Positions 8,591 to 18,332 of a stretch of 64,000 nucleotides of DNA are shown piece by piece (position 1 is the first letter of the stretch; the number at the start of each line of letters is the position of its first letter). Location of the stretch: NCBI GenBank assembly GCA_052318935.1, contig JBQRKO010000019.1. One strand, given 5' to 3'. Position numbers and translations under genes: made by a program. The stretch comes from Niallia sp052318935 (lineage in GTDB: Bacteria > Bacillota > Bacilli > Bacillales > Cytobacillaceae). The notes below the pieces were generated by a model that worked only from the letters and a program-made list of their open reading frames with translations, was not told the origin of the DNA and did no database searches.

Positions 8591-10159
8591 TTACTTTAAA
8601 ATAATGGTCGATGAGGCTGGGAGGGTGATTTGAATATTCCCGTCAACACGCTTCACCTTAGTTTTTCCACCGTTAGAAAATAATCGTTTGTTGCCTTTGA
8701 CTGTTGGATCAGTTATGGTTACTGTGACTGTTTCCTTCGACAGATTGTGCAAAACGAGCACGGAATCTTCCTGATAATTTCTGGTATAACTTATCACCCT
8801 GCTGTCGCCGGTTTTTACTTCGTTAAGATCCCCTTTCGTTAAAGCTAGAGAGGATTCACGAACATGAATCAAATCTCGATAATGATTAAGTAAAGAATCC
8901 TTGTCTTTATCTTCTGATTCAACAGAAACAGCAGTGGTTCCCACGTTATAACGCGGTGCTTCCCAAGTTGTTTGGCCTTCGCCATCCCCTTGATACCAGC
9001 GGAACGGTTCACGTTTATATTCATCCGGCCCCTCACCAAGCATACCGATTTCTTCCCCATAGTAAATGTACGGATTACCTGGCATTGTCAGGAGTATTGA
9101 TGCTGCCATTTTCGCTTTATCCATGTCTCCGTTCAGCACCGACATGGTCCGTGCTTGGTCATGGTTGGTTAAAAACGGTGCATCAATCACTGATGTACTA
9201 AAACTTTGATAGAGATCAAGGGTGTTCGCTTCAAAGGAAACTAGTCCATTATCTACACCGGATTTCACGGAATCTACAATTTTTCCCGCAAGGTCAAAAT
9301 TGAAATTGGAGTCCAGTGCCTGATAGTATGGTGCGATATTATTTGGACGATCCCAAACTTCTCCGACCAAATAAGCATCCGGTTTCACTTGTTTTAACCC
9401 TTGACTGAACTCTTTTAATAAGGCAACGTTTTTATCCGTCTCGCCTGTATAAATATGCATGGCCGCATCCAGTCGGAATCCATCAGCACCTTGTTTCAGC
9501 CAAAACTGTCCAATATTGATGGCTTCTTCACGCACTTTTGGATTATCGTAGTTCAGGTCTGGCATTGCTTTATCAAATACGGCATAATAATAGTCTCCTG
9601 AACCGGGATAACTTTCCTGCCAAACCTGTTGACCCCAAGGTCCTTTTTCGTTTATATCCGTATCTTTGTCCGCCCAAATATAATAATTTCTATATGGGCT
9701 GTTCTTGTCTTTCATTGCTTCCTGGAACCAAGGATGCTTGCTGCTCGAATGATTCAGCGCAAGATCCAGGATGATTTTAAGTCCACGCTTATGTGCTTCA
9801 TCGGCCATATGACGGAAGTCTTCAAGCGTTCCATATTGCGGATCGACATTATAGAAATCTGTCGCATCATACTTATGGTAAGTTGGCGATGGGTAGATCG
9901 GCATTAGCCAAACAGCGTCAACACCTAAATCTTTTTTCGTATGACTATTTCCGTCGTTTAAATAATCCAGCTTATGAGTTACCCCATTAAGGTCGCCATG
10001 ACCATCTTCATTTGAATCATAGAAAGAGTTGACAAATAGTTCATAATAGACACCAAGATTATCGTTTGCACCAGCAGATGGCTGATCTTTTGCCAGCACT
10101 GCAGGCGCAGCGCTGAATAATAAACTCGCTGTCAATATTAGAGAGAGCGGTTTTTTCAT
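8591..10159 (-). CDS. Secreted GH13 alpha-amylase
   Basis: 522 residues from the ATG at 10159, which has GAGG at 9-bp spacing; an in-frame GTG six bases upstream is too close. A signal peptide ends near AVLA-KDQ (about residue 24). The (beta/alpha)8 GH13 domain shows all four conserved regions: DLALNHS, GFRLDAAMH with nucleophile D231, GEVWD with acid/base E267, and FLTNHDQ with D334. The overall pattern is closest to the Bacillus megaterium type amylase (GH13_36). A C-terminal beta domain follows; no starch-binding module is seen. It hydrolyses extracellular starch or maltodextrins. It lies 18 bp after the GH31 gene and is probably co-transcribed with it. Confidence 0.92.
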   Translation of the reverse strand: MKKPLSLILTASLLFSAAPAVLAKDQPSAGANDNLGVYYELFVNSFYDSNEDGHGDLNGVTHKLDYLNDGNSHTKKDLGVDAVWLMPIYPSPTYHKYDATDFYNVDPQYGTLEDFRHMADEAHKRGLKIILDLALNHSSSKHPWFQEAMKDKNSPYRNYYIWADKDTDINEKGPWGQQVWQESYPGSGDYYYAVFDKAMPDLNYDNPKVREEAINIGQFWLKQGADGFRLDAAMHIYTGETDKNVALLKEFSQGLKQVKPDAYLVGEVWDRPNNIAPYYQALDSNFNFDLAGKIVDSVKSGVDNGLVSFEANTLDLYQSFSTSVIDAPFLTNHDQARTMSVLNGDMDKAKMAASILLTMPGNPYIYYGEEIGMLGEGPDEYKREPFRWYQGDGEGQTTWEAPRYNVGTTAVSVESEDKDKDSLLNHYRDLIHVRESSLALTKGDLNEVKTGDSRVISYTRNYQEDSVLVLHNLSKETVTVTITDPTVKGNKRLFSNGGKTKVKRVDGNIQITLPASSTIILK

Positions 10160-10177
10160 GTTCACATTCCTCTAATC

Positions 10178-12709
10178 TTATTGAATTTGTAGTTTTCCTG
10201 ACAAGTCAGCTGGTATTTTTACATAAAGTACTGAAGCGTCATGATCGAAATAGTAGCTGTTTTCTTTTAATGAATCCAGACTGTCTGCTTTCGTATAGTC
10301 TTGATTTTTAGCTTTGATTTTCTTTGGTTCTTCTGCTTGATTTAATTTCAATGTATACGATTGAAGTGCTGAATCGTAATTTTGAACCTTTTTGTTTTGT
10401 TTAAATTCAATGTGATTTCCTTTTTTAGCTACATAGAAGTCAGTCACATTAAACTCGCCGTTATTTTCGTCAAGCGTTTTACCATCATCTTCATAGAAAC
10501 TATAAGTTGCTTCATTATCTAAATAAGTATCAAGCGTAAGATTTGTTAACTCGTTCTCACCAGTGTGCTGCTGTATTTCACGAGTCGGAATAATCGAGTC
10601 CTTTTTCACAAAAATCGGCATATAGTCTAAAGGAGCATTGATATTGATTGTTTGTCCGCCCTGATATTCTTTGTGATCCCAGAAGTTCACCCAAGTTTCA
10701 CCTTGAGGCAGGTATACATCGCGGGATGTTTTACCCTCAGCGACAACTGGAGCAATCATCATTGAATCGCCAAACATAAACTGATCATCGATATTATACG
10801 TGCCTTTATCCTTTTGGAACTGATAAACAAGTGGCTGTTGAACAGGTTTCCCAGTTTTTGCAGCGTCATTAAAGGCATTGTACAGGTAAGGTAGCAACTG
10901 ATAGCGCATTTCAATATATTTTTTGCTGATCTTTTCAACATCTTCACCGAATGACCAAGGTTCCTGATGATAGCTTCGATCACTCCATTGATCGTAGTGA
11001 ACACGAGCAAATGGCAAGAATGAACCGAGCTCAATCCAGCGTGCAAATAGTTCAGGATTTGCCTTGCCGCCAAATCCGCCGATATCATTTCCGACAAATG
11101 CTGCTCCTGATAGACCAAGATTCATATTCATCGGTACAGACATTTGCAAATGTTCCCACGTGCTTAAACTATCCCCTGTCCATACAGCAGCATAGCGCTG
11201 AGTACCAGCAAACATATCGCGAGTAAGGATAAACGGTCTTTCATTTGGCTTGCTAAGCTTCCATGCGTTATATGTCGCTTCGTTTTCCAAGTGTCCGTAT
11301 AAATTATGGAATTCTGTATGAAGCACTTTATTCCCTTGATCATCTTCCCCATAAGAATCGAGCGGCAATGTATGGAAGAATCCATCCCCATCATTAAATA
11401 CGGCAGGTTCATTCATGTCGTTCCAAATCCCATCGACACCTTTGTCGAGAAGAGAGGATGCAGTATGTCCAGCCCACCAGTTGCGTACATCGCTTTTTAG
11501 AAAATTAGGAAATGCTGAATTTCCTGGCCAAACAGGACCGATATAAGGTGTTCCATCTGCTTTTTTCACCCAGAAATCTTTTGCTGTTCCTTCATTGTAA
11601 ATGGAATATTGATCATCTTGTTTCACTCCCGGATCATTGATAGCTACGGTGTGAAAACCTCCCATATTTTCAATTTGATCAAAAGCATTTTTGAACGGGT
11701 CGTTCCACGTAAAGACTCTATAGCCATTCATATAATCAATATCAAAGTTCAGTGTATCGAGCGGAATTTTTTTATCACGATACGTTTTAGCAATGCTGGT
11801 AAGCTGTTCAGGTGTATAAGCCCATGCACTTTGTTGAAGACCTAACGCCCATTCCGGAGGCAGATTGATTTTACCTGTTAACTCTGTGTATTGATCCAAC
11901 ACGTGAGAAATATCAGGACCGTTCATAAAGTAGTACGTTAATGGACCGCCATTTGCGTAAAAATAGTAGTAATCATCTGATTCGCTCGCCATTTCGTAGT
12001 AAGAACGATAAGAGTTATCGAACAAAATACCATATGCTTTTCCATCTTTTAGACCCATAAAGAAAGGGATGGAAGTATAAACATATTTTGTACTATTGTT
12101 ATATCCATATGAGTCCGAGTTCCACATTCCTAAACTCTTTCCGCGTTTATTGAATGTGCTGCCTGTTTGTTCGCCGAATCCATAAAAATTCTCATCTTTG
12201 GATGTTTTTTTGAAAACGTACGGCTTTCCGTTCTCGTAACCGGCTGTTGCCTCATTATTTAAGTAGTCTTCATTGATAACTTGTCCCTTTTTATCTAGGA
12301 CCTTAATGCCAAAAGACTGTTCGTTTACAACCACTGTGATTTCGCTTGACTTCAGTGTGTACTTCCCGTCCTTTTCTGCAGCTGTAAACTTAGGAGTCTT
12401 CCAATCTTTCTTCTGAATGGCTGGTGAGTCTTTTTCTTGCGTACCTTCAGGAAGAATAGAAACTTTGATCATATCCTCAGATAACATATGGATATAACCA
12501 TCATAGTTTCCTAGATCAAATTTAACACCGTCTTTGATTTTTTCTGTATCATTCACAGAAAGTTTTTGTAAATTATTCTTATTTAAAGGTGTATCTGGCT
12601 CCGGCTGTGCAGCGGAAGCTGGTGATATTACAGTCGATAACCCCATGATTAAAGCAAGTGACAGAGAAGCGATAACTTTAATTTTTGGTTTTAGAATGGA
12701 CAATGACAT
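10178..12709 (-). CDS. Secreted GH31 alpha-glucosidase
   Basis: 843 residues with a signal peptide (cleavage after about ASAA, residue 34). The N-terminal beta-sandwich is followed by the GH31 barrel. The nucleophile is D431 in WNDMNEP and the acid/base is D513 in WTGDS. C-terminal beta domains follow (DUF5110-like, with YEDDGKT). It should release glucose from alpha-glucosides or starch fragments outside the cell, complementing the amylase downstream. GGAGG lies only 4 bp before the ATG; the TTG two codons later is an alternative start. Branched or isomalto substrates are also possible for this family. Confidence 0.9.
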   Translation of the reverse strand: MSLSILKPKIKVIASLSLALIMGLSTVISPASAAQPEPDTPLNKNNLQKLSVNDTEKIKDGVKFDLGNYDGYIHMLSEDMIKVSILPEGTQEKDSPAIQKKDWKTPKFTAAEKDGKYTLKSSEITVVVNEQSFGIKVLDKKGQVINEDYLNNEATAGYENGKPYVFKKTSKDENFYGFGEQTGSTFNKRGKSLGMWNSDSYGYNNSTKYVYTSIPFFMGLKDGKAYGILFDNSYRSYYEMASESDDYYYFYANGGPLTYYFMNGPDISHVLDQYTELTGKINLPPEWALGLQQSAWAYTPEQLTSIAKTYRDKKIPLDTLNFDIDYMNGYRVFTWNDPFKNAFDQIENMGGFHTVAINDPGVKQDDQYSIYNEGTAKDFWVKKADGTPYIGPVWPGNSAFPNFLKSDVRNWWAGHTASSLLDKGVDGIWNDMNEPAVFNDGDGFFHTLPLDSYGEDDQGNKVLHTEFHNLYGHLENEATYNAWKLSKPNERPFILTRDMFAGTQRYAAVWTGDSLSTWEHLQMSVPMNMNLGLSGAAFVGNDIGGFGGKANPELFARWIELGSFLPFARVHYDQWSDRSYHQEPWSFGEDVEKISKKYIEMRYQLLPYLYNAFNDAAKTGKPVQQPLVYQFQKDKGTYNIDDQFMFGDSMMIAPVVAEGKTSRDVYLPQGETWVNFWDHKEYQGGQTININAPLDYMPIFVKKDSIIPTREIQQHTGENELTNLTLDTYLDNEATYSFYEDDGKTLDENNGEFNVTDFYVAKKGNHIEFKQNKKVQNYDSALQSYTLKLNQAEEPKKIKAKNQDYTKADSLDSLKENSYYFDHDASVLYVKIPADLSGKLQIQ

Positions 12710-12744
12710 TTACCTCCAACGAAATATAATAAAAAAACTCCAAA

Positions 12745-12758
12745 GGGAACCGGTTACC
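12745..12758. promoter_or_regulatory. LacI-type operator candidate upstream of GH31
   Basis: GGGAACCGGTTACC is a near-perfect 14-bp palindrome centred on CCGG. It lies just downstream of the predicted promoter and 36 bp before the GH31 start. It fits a LacI/GalR-family operator and matches the cre consensus with two deviations. The binding protein is not encoded here. Confidence 0.45.
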
Positions 12759-12771
12759 TTGGCTTGCTCTT

Positions 12772-12800
12772 AAATTAGCAATTAATGGAGCCCGTAACAA
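12772..12800 (-). promoter_or_regulatory. SigA-type promoter of the GH31-amylase genes
   Basis: On the minus strand TTGTTA (795-800) and TAATTT (772-777) are 17 bp apart. The palindromic operator would overlap the start of the transcript, suiting repression by roadblock. Confidence 0.4.
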
Positions 12801-13158
12801 TCGGGAAAAACTCCTACGAATATTTGAATGCACTTTTACATCAAAAAATGCTAAAAAAGTAGTTTTAAATAAAAGCATCAAAAAACAACATAGACATTGA
12901 TTGCGCCTTGTTTTTGTTAATCCATTTCCATGTGGCAGATCACGTCTAGTTTTTAATAAATAGAAAGGATAATTTCAGAAAAACATAGACCGAGAGTACT
13001 ATAGGACTTTGCTCTTTGTTTATATTCGTTTGAATTGTCACCATTTTTCTTCTCGTGTTTCCCTAAAAATAATACACTTATAAAAAGTAAAATTACCATA
13101 TTAAGTATTAAATTAAAAATAATGGGTTTTTATCATTCGATTTTATGTTCCATTATCA

Positions 13159-13195
13159 GTGTTCTATTTTTCTCTTTTTGTTCAAAATAGAACAC
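13159..13195. promoter_or_regulatory. 12-bp perfect inverted repeat upstream of the kinase promoter
   Basis: GTGTTCTATTTT (159-170) and AAAATAGAACAC (184-195) are perfect complements, 13 bp apart, and end 1 bp before the -35 hexamer. This is the typical position for an activator or autoregulator, perhaps the AraC-type regulator encoded downstream. Confidence 0.5.
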
Positions 13196-13196
13196 T

Positions 13197-13225
13197 TTGA
13201 CATATAGTTGAAAAAAAAATGATAT
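13197..13225 (+). promoter_or_regulatory. SigA-type promoter of the two-component operon
   Basis: TTGACA (197-202) and TGATAT (220-225) with 17-bp spacing. The leader also has an 8-bp inverted repeat TGGTCAAA/TTTGACCA at 13276-13297. Confidence 0.55.
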
Positions 13226-13335
13226 GTTAATTTTAAATAATAGGATAGACAGACATATTTTCTACAAAACTTAATTGGTCAAATGCCCTTTTGACCATTA
13301 CAATAAAAAAAGGAAGATATGAAAGGCGGGGTTTT

Positions 13336-15129
13336 ATGGTAAAACAACTTTTATGGCGAAAAAGCTTTTCATCTAAGATTATCGTTGCCTTTCTGCTTGC
13401 ATTTTTAATTCCGACACTGTTTACTTGTTTGTCTTTCTACTTGGAGTCTAATTCCATATTGAAGAATAATGTGCGGATATCGACCATACAAATTGCTAAA
13501 CAAACAGCAGATTCTCTCTCTTCCATTTTAAACGTTGGCATGGATTCCTCTGATTTTATCAGCAGTGATCCAAATATTCAGGATGCCGCTTTACAATTGA
13601 AGTATACTTCAGCATCCGAACAGAGGAAGAATTCCAATTATATAAATTCGCTCTTAAATAATTATGTTTACTCCAACTCCTTTGTCAAAATTGTTTATGT
13701 ATTAAACGAGAAGGGAAATGGTTGGGGAAGCGGTACTTTTTCTGAAAAAAACCTAAAAAGAATACAACTCTATAACCAAAGCTGGATCAAAGAAGCCAAA
13801 CAAAAGGATGGTGCATTGGTTTGGCAAGGAATTCAGTATGATCCTTTCGACGGCGGTGGTATAAATACCGATTTAGTTCTTCCCGTCAGCAGGGTGCTTA
13901 AAAATTTTGATTCCATGAAAAATATCGGGTTTGTTCAAGTTCACTTGGATGGGAGAACGATTCTCAAAACGATTGGCCAATTGAAACTCGGCAAAACAGG
14001 AACGTTTTTCGTTGTTGATACGGAGGGAAGAATCATGATAGATTCTAATCTTCATTTAATCAACAAAAAGGTGGATAACCCTGATTTATATAGGTATGTA
14101 GTGCAAAAGGATGCTGAAGAATTTGAATTTAAAATAAATGGTGTTCCCTACTATGGTGTCAAACAGCTTCTCAGCAATGGCTGGATGCTTGTAGGTACCG
14201 TTCCCGTGAATGAAATCAGCGGACAGTTGGACAGTCTGCAAAATCGGATTTTATTCTACTCTGCTATTTTTTCCTTACTTGCATTCTGTATTGGACTTTT
14301 CTTTGCAGCAAGGGTGACAAAACCAGTAAAACAGCTAACAAAAAAAATGATGAGCGTGCAGCAAGGAGACTTAAAAGTAAGAACAGATGTCCAATCTTCT
14401 GATGAAATTGGCTTTTTAGGGGAACAATTTAACAAAATGCTTTATGAGATTGAAAATTTAATGCAGCAGGTGGAAATGGAGCAAAGTGAAAAATATCATG
14501 CGGAACTTCGAGCAGTTATGCATCGAATCAACCCTCACTTTCTATTTAATACACTCAGCACTCTCCGTTGGCTTATCGATTCGAAACAAAACGACCGTGC
14601 TTCTTTAGTATTATCAGCATTAACTCATCTATTAGAAGCGAATATGGGGAAAAGCGGAAGTATTATAACTGTAGAAGAGGAACTGAATATTATCCAAAAG
14701 TATTTGGTTATATTGGAGCTTCGCTATGAAAAAAACTTTCACCTTCAACTGCATTTGGAAGCGGGAATAGAACAGACTCCTATCCCCCGAATGCTTCTGC
14801 AGCCTATAGTGGAAAATTCCATCTTTCATGGCATAGTGCCAAAAAATATAGATGGAGAAATCACCATTTTGATTCGTTCCTATCATGTTGATGGATTAGA
14901 ATTGCTTATAACCGATAACGGGCTAGGAATCAATAAAGATAAGCTGCAGGAATTGAATAACCCAAAGACTGCTTTAGAAAAAGGAAAAGTTGGAATCGGG
15001 CTGCGCCATATTTTTGATACGCTCCGACTATATTATCCAGATAATTGGGATTGGGCTATTTCAAGCTGTCCAAAACAAGGAACAACAATTCGAATCCTGT
15101 TAAAAAAATTAGCAGAGCAGGGGGAATAA
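13336..15129 (+). CDS. YesM-family sensor histidine kinase
   Basis: 597 residues from the ATG at 13336, placed by AAAGGCGGGG; an in-frame start 45 bp upstream lacks a site. One membrane helix lies near residues 14-34, then an extracellular sensor domain (Cache-like), a second helix near 290-312, and a HAMP region. The His_kinase domain has the motif HRINPHFLFNTL (about 396-407) and the HATPase_c domain GIGLRHIF near 554. These kinases usually pair with AraC-type regulators and sense extracellular sugars. Its partner follows after one base. Divergence from the amylase and alpha-glucosidase genes suggests control of starch breakdown, which is inference. Confidence 0.9.
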   Translation: MVKQLLWRKSFSSKIIVAFLLAFLIPTLFTCLSFYLESNSILKNNVRISTIQIAKQTADSLSSILNVGMDSSDFISSDPNIQDAALQLKYTSASEQRKNSNYINSLLNNYVYSNSFVKIVYVLNEKGNGWGSGTFSEKNLKRIQLYNQSWIKEAKQKDGALVWQGIQYDPFDGGGINTDLVLPVSRVLKNFDSMKNIGFVQVHLDGRTILKTIGQLKLGKTGTFFVVDTEGRIMIDSNLHLINKKVDNPDLYRYVVQKDAEEFEFKINGVPYYGVKQLLSNGWMLVGTVPVNEISGQLDSLQNRILFYSAIFSLLAFCIGLFFAARVTKPVKQLTKKMMSVQQGDLKVRTDVQSSDEIGFLGEQFNKMLYEIENLMQQVEMEQSEKYHAELRAVMHRINPHFLFNTLSTLRWLIDSKQNDRASLVLSALTHLLEANMGKSGSIITVEEELNIIQKYLVILELRYEKNFHLQLHLEAGIEQTPIPRMLLQPIVENSIFHGIVPKNIDGEITILIRSYHVDGLELLITDNGLGINKDKLQELNNPKTALEKGKVGIGLRHIFDTLRLYYPDNWDWAISSCPKQGTTIRILLKKLAEQGE

Positions 15130-15130
15130 C

Positions 15131-16705
15131 ATGTATAAAATTCTTATTGTAGATGACGAGCCTGTTATCCGTAAAGGAATCTCTTCTTTTATTGAATGGG
15201 AAAAAGAAGGCTTAACAGTTGATGACAACTACGCAAATGGCTTAGAAGCACTTGATGCTCTTAAAAAAAATTCATTCGATATTCTCATAACGGATATCAA
15301 AATGCCATTAATGAATGGGATTGAACTTATGAAGCAAGCAATGGAGCTTTATCCTTGGCTAAAGGTGATCCTAATCAGCAACTACAGTGACTTCGAATAC
15401 GTAAAAGAAGGACTTAAACTTGGTGCTGTTGATTATTTGTTAAAATTAACACTTAAAAAAGATGATCTTATTACCGTTCTGCGGAAGTGTATTTCCTCTT
15501 TGGAGGAAGAACGAAAAAAGAATTCTGAACTCATTCATTACCAGCAAGACGCAATCTATCTAAACCGCAAAAGAGTCGAACAAGAGATTAAAAGATTGAT
15601 TGTTCAAGAGAAGATTTCCTCCTCTGATACAAGTTGGGCCCCAGCATGGCTGGAACAGCAATATTCTTGTGTTTATCTTATTCTCGATGGCGCAGAGGAA
15701 TGGAGAGAAAATCATGGCTATCTCTATGTACAGTTCCTTTTAGAGGAATTGCAAAAAATGTTTTATGAACAAATGGAAGAAGGAGTCGCATTGCTAGTGT
15801 CTGAAAGCGGCCTGTTTTTTATCATGCCTAACAGCGACGGAAATGCACAGCACCTCTTTCTCGAGTGGAAACAATTAATAGAAAAGACATGGAAAATTTC
15901 CATGTCTGGAGGCTTTGTGACAGAAAGGGAAGCAAGCCATATTCTTGAAGGATTTTCAAAAAGCCATTCAGTCTGCCAAAGACGCTTTTTTGAAGGATTA
16001 GGCAGCCTTTATTCTATCCATTCATCCGATTATTCCACGAAGAATACTGTAATTATCAAAAAACAACAAGATGAATGGAAGCCTTTCTTTGATATGATCC
16101 GCAATGGAGACCCTGTTTCCTCTGCGATTGAAATTGCTTTTGATCGCTGGAAAAGCGGAGCATTAAATCCAGAACAAGTCAAACAAGAGGCGTGCAACCT
16201 TCTTAAAAGAACTTACGAATTAAATGCAGATACCGAAATACTGCTTTCTGAGCAGTTTGAACTTCTTTGTCGTGCTGAAACGCTCGAAAACATGACAGCT
16301 ATTCTGATTAGTCAACTAGAAGAAATTTGGACACCCATAATACCAAAATTAGCGGATAAAGATTATAATGAGCAGTTGATTATAAAGGCTTTGGAATATA
16401 TAGCTTCCCATTATACGGAAAATTTGACCCTACAGAGCGTAGCAGATACTGTCCACCTCAGTAAAAGTTATTTCAGTCTTTATTTCAAAAAGAAAACTGG
16501 CCGAAACTTTGTTGACTATTTGATCGATCTTCGTATTAGAGAGGCAAAGCGGCTTTTGGTGGAAAATGAAAGCCGCATCTATGATATTGCAACGGCTGCA
16601 GGTTTTAATGACGCAAAATATTTTAGCAAATTGTTTAAAAAAGTAACAGGATTAACTCCAAATGCGTACAGGGAAAAGCACCAAGCAACAAAATTGTCGA
16701 TTTAA
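15131..16705 (+). CDS. YesN-family response regulator (REC plus AraC HTH)
   Basis: 524 residues. The receiver domain at about 1-120 has the acidic pair in VDDEP and phospho-acceptor D55 in ITDIKMP. A long linker region (about 150-400) typical of the family follows. Two AraC-type helix-turn-helix motifs fill the last 100 residues (LQSVADTVHLSKSYFSLYFK and IYDIATAAGFNDAKYFSKLF). GGGGGA before the ATG and the one-base gap after the kinase show an operon. It is the probable DNA-binding output for the inverted repeats around 13159-13297. Confidence 0.92.
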   Translation: MYKILIVDDEPVIRKGISSFIEWEKEGLTVDDNYANGLEALDALKKNSFDILITDIKMPLMNGIELMKQAMELYPWLKVILISNYSDFEYVKEGLKLGAVDYLLKLTLKKDDLITVLRKCISSLEEERKKNSELIHYQQDAIYLNRKRVEQEIKRLIVQEKISSSDTSWAPAWLEQQYSCVYLILDGAEEWRENHGYLYVQFLLEELQKMFYEQMEEGVALLVSESGLFFIMPNSDGNAQHLFLEWKQLIEKTWKISMSGGFVTEREASHILEGFSKSHSVCQRRFFEGLGSLYSIHSSDYSTKNTVIIKKQQDEWKPFFDMIRNGDPVSSAIEIAFDRWKSGALNPEQVKQEACNLLKRTYELNADTEILLSEQFELLCRAETLENMTAILISQLEEIWTPIIPKLADKDYNEQLIIKALEYIASHYTENLTLQSVADTVHLSKSYFSLYFKKKTGRNFVDYLIDLRIREAKRLLVENESRIYDIATAAGFNDAKYFSKLFKKVTGLTPNAYREKHQATKLSI

Positions 16706-16707
16706 AG

Positions 16708-16842
16708 AAAAGCGGAAGCGCCTTGCTCAGCCCCGAAGAAAAATGTTCGCATGACTCAAAAAGCGTTTTTTACTTTTAGAGGCATGGGGTTATTTTTCAC
16801 AAGAGATAGGTGCTTGCACTAGACACTCATCTAAGTTGAAAA
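16708..16842. repeat. Dispersed repeat family C, copy 1
   Basis: Starts AAAAGCGGAAGCGCC, ends near GCACTAGACACTCATCTAAG. Related copies are at 29611-29748 and 45812-45916, and a remnant near 55540-55600. This is a small non-coding repeat of a kind common in Bacillus genomes. It separates the response-regulator gene from the binding-protein gene. Confidence 0.7.
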
Positions 16843-16884
16843 TTTTATATTTTCTTATCTTCTAAAGAAAGGATGATTAACGTT

Positions 16885-18150
16885 ATGTTTTGGCGGTATG
16901 TATCCTTCGTACTGATTATACTATTAATGACCGGATGCAGTAACTTTTCCATGATCTCGAATCCAAATAAAGTGCGTAAGCTTCATGACAGTGAAAAACA
17001 GATCATCACTTTTTGGCACACTTACAACGATAAAGAAACCGAAGTTTTGGAAGAGAAATTAATTCCTGCTTTTGAGAAGGAGTATCCAAATATTCAAGTA
17101 CGATCAGTAAACCTAGCCTTTGATATTGAATTAAAGAACAGCTTAATGGCACGTTCCTTTTCCAACCGAGGTCCTGACGTGGTACGAATCAATATATCGT
17201 GGATTCCAGAGTTCTCACAGAAAGGTTTTCTAGAACCTTTAAATACGTTCCCAGACTTCGAAAATATCCATAACAGGTTCAATCCAAAATTCATAAATAT
17301 AGGCTTACGTAATAATATTTATTATTCTATCCCACTCAATATCTACACGAAAGCTGCCATTTTTAATCGTGAAATTTTGGAGAAATTAGGATATTCCAAG
17401 CCGCCAAGTACAATGAATGAGGTTCTAAATCTTGCCAGGCAGCATCACTTTTCCATTGGAATGGCTGGTCTAAGTTCTTGGGATAGCTTCGCATACCTAT
17501 ACAGCCTTGGAGGGACTGTAACTGACAAGAACTTCCATAAGGCTTCCGGCTATTTAAATGGAGATAAAACCCTCCATGCAGTGAAGCAGTTAACAGAACT
17601 TTACAAAGATAAACTGATTGATCTCCCTGTAGACAAATTGAGTGCTAGAGAAAACTGGAATAGAATGGAATCCGGAAATATGCTAATGGTGGATGATGGA
17701 CCATGGTTTTATAGTTTATTGAGTGATGCGAGTTTAAATCAGGCTCACAAGTTGACCTTACCTGTACCGTTTCCCAATAATAATCGTCCTGTATCCATAA
17801 TTGGCGGTGAAAATCTAGTGATCATGAAAGGAAGCAAACATCCAGAGGAAGCGTGGATATTTATGAAGTGGATGACAGCAAAGAAAGCTCAGCTTCTTAT
17901 GGCACAGACAGGATTGATTCCAACTAATATGGAAGCCGCAAAAATATTAGAAGAATCCGGTAAATCCTACCCTTATTCTTCTTATGTGGAAGCTATGAAT
18001 TATGCCTTCCTTTGGATATCTGATAAAAATTGGTATAAAATTGATAAGGTGTACACCGATTATTTAATTAAAATATTCGCTGGTGAATTGTCAGTAAAAG
18101 AAGGATTAGACCGTGCAGCAGCTGAAATAGATGAGCTGTTAGCAGAATAG
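16885..18150 (+). CDS. Extracellular sugar-binding lipoprotein (ABC family 1 type)
   Basis: 421 residues from the ATG at 16885, which is 12 bp after AAAGG; the in-frame ATG at 16873 abuts that site. The N-terminus is a lipoprotein signal with MTGC as lipobox, so the protein is membrane-tethered. The rest is a family 1 solute-binding protein: ITFWHTYNDKE, a GPDVVRIN segment, a MVDDGPWFY ligand-loop region and MKWMTAKKAQ near the end. No permease or ATPase gene follows; the gene ends in a strong terminator. It could serve a distant importer or present ligand to the adjacent kinase. Confidence 0.88.
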   Translation: MFWRYVSFVLIILLMTGCSNFSMISNPNKVRKLHDSEKQIITFWHTYNDKETEVLEEKLIPAFEKEYPNIQVRSVNLAFDIELKNSLMARSFSNRGPDVVRINISWIPEFSQKGFLEPLNTFPDFENIHNRFNPKFINIGLRNNIYYSIPLNIYTKAAIFNREILEKLGYSKPPSTMNEVLNLARQHHFSIGMAGLSSWDSFAYLYSLGGTVTDKNFHKASGYLNGDKTLHAVKQLTELYKDKLIDLPVDKLSARENWNRMESGNMLMVDDGPWFYSLLSDASLNQAHKLTLPVPFPNNNRPVSIIGGENLVIMKGSKHPEEAWIFMKWMTAKKAQLLMAQTGLIPTNMEAAKILEESGKSYPYSSYVEAMNYAFLWISDKNWYKIDKVYTDYLIKIFAGELSVKEGLDRAAAEIDELLAE

Positions 18151-18161
18151 AAATATTTTTG

Positions 18162-18187
18162 GGAAAAGGAAGGATCCTTCCTTTTCC
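18162..18187 (+). terminator. Terminator of the binding-protein gene
   Basis: A perfect 26-bp palindrome centred on GGATCC (arms GGAAAAGGAAG and CTTCCTTTTCC), starting 11 bp after the stop codon and followed by a T-rich tail. Confidence 0.85.
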
Positions 18188-18332
18188 ATTTGTTTATTTG
18201 TGATACGGTTCACCTTAACATCTCTGCACTGAAATTCCGCTGTCTCCACAAAAAAACCTCATAAAAATTCCATTTTAAAAAAGAATAGTACGAAATCTAT
18301 AAATTAATACTTTCTACACTTTAACTTTTTGT

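Noticed and set aside
10759..11412. Antisense and shifted frames within the GH31 gene
   Set aside because: Shadows of a well-supported gene.
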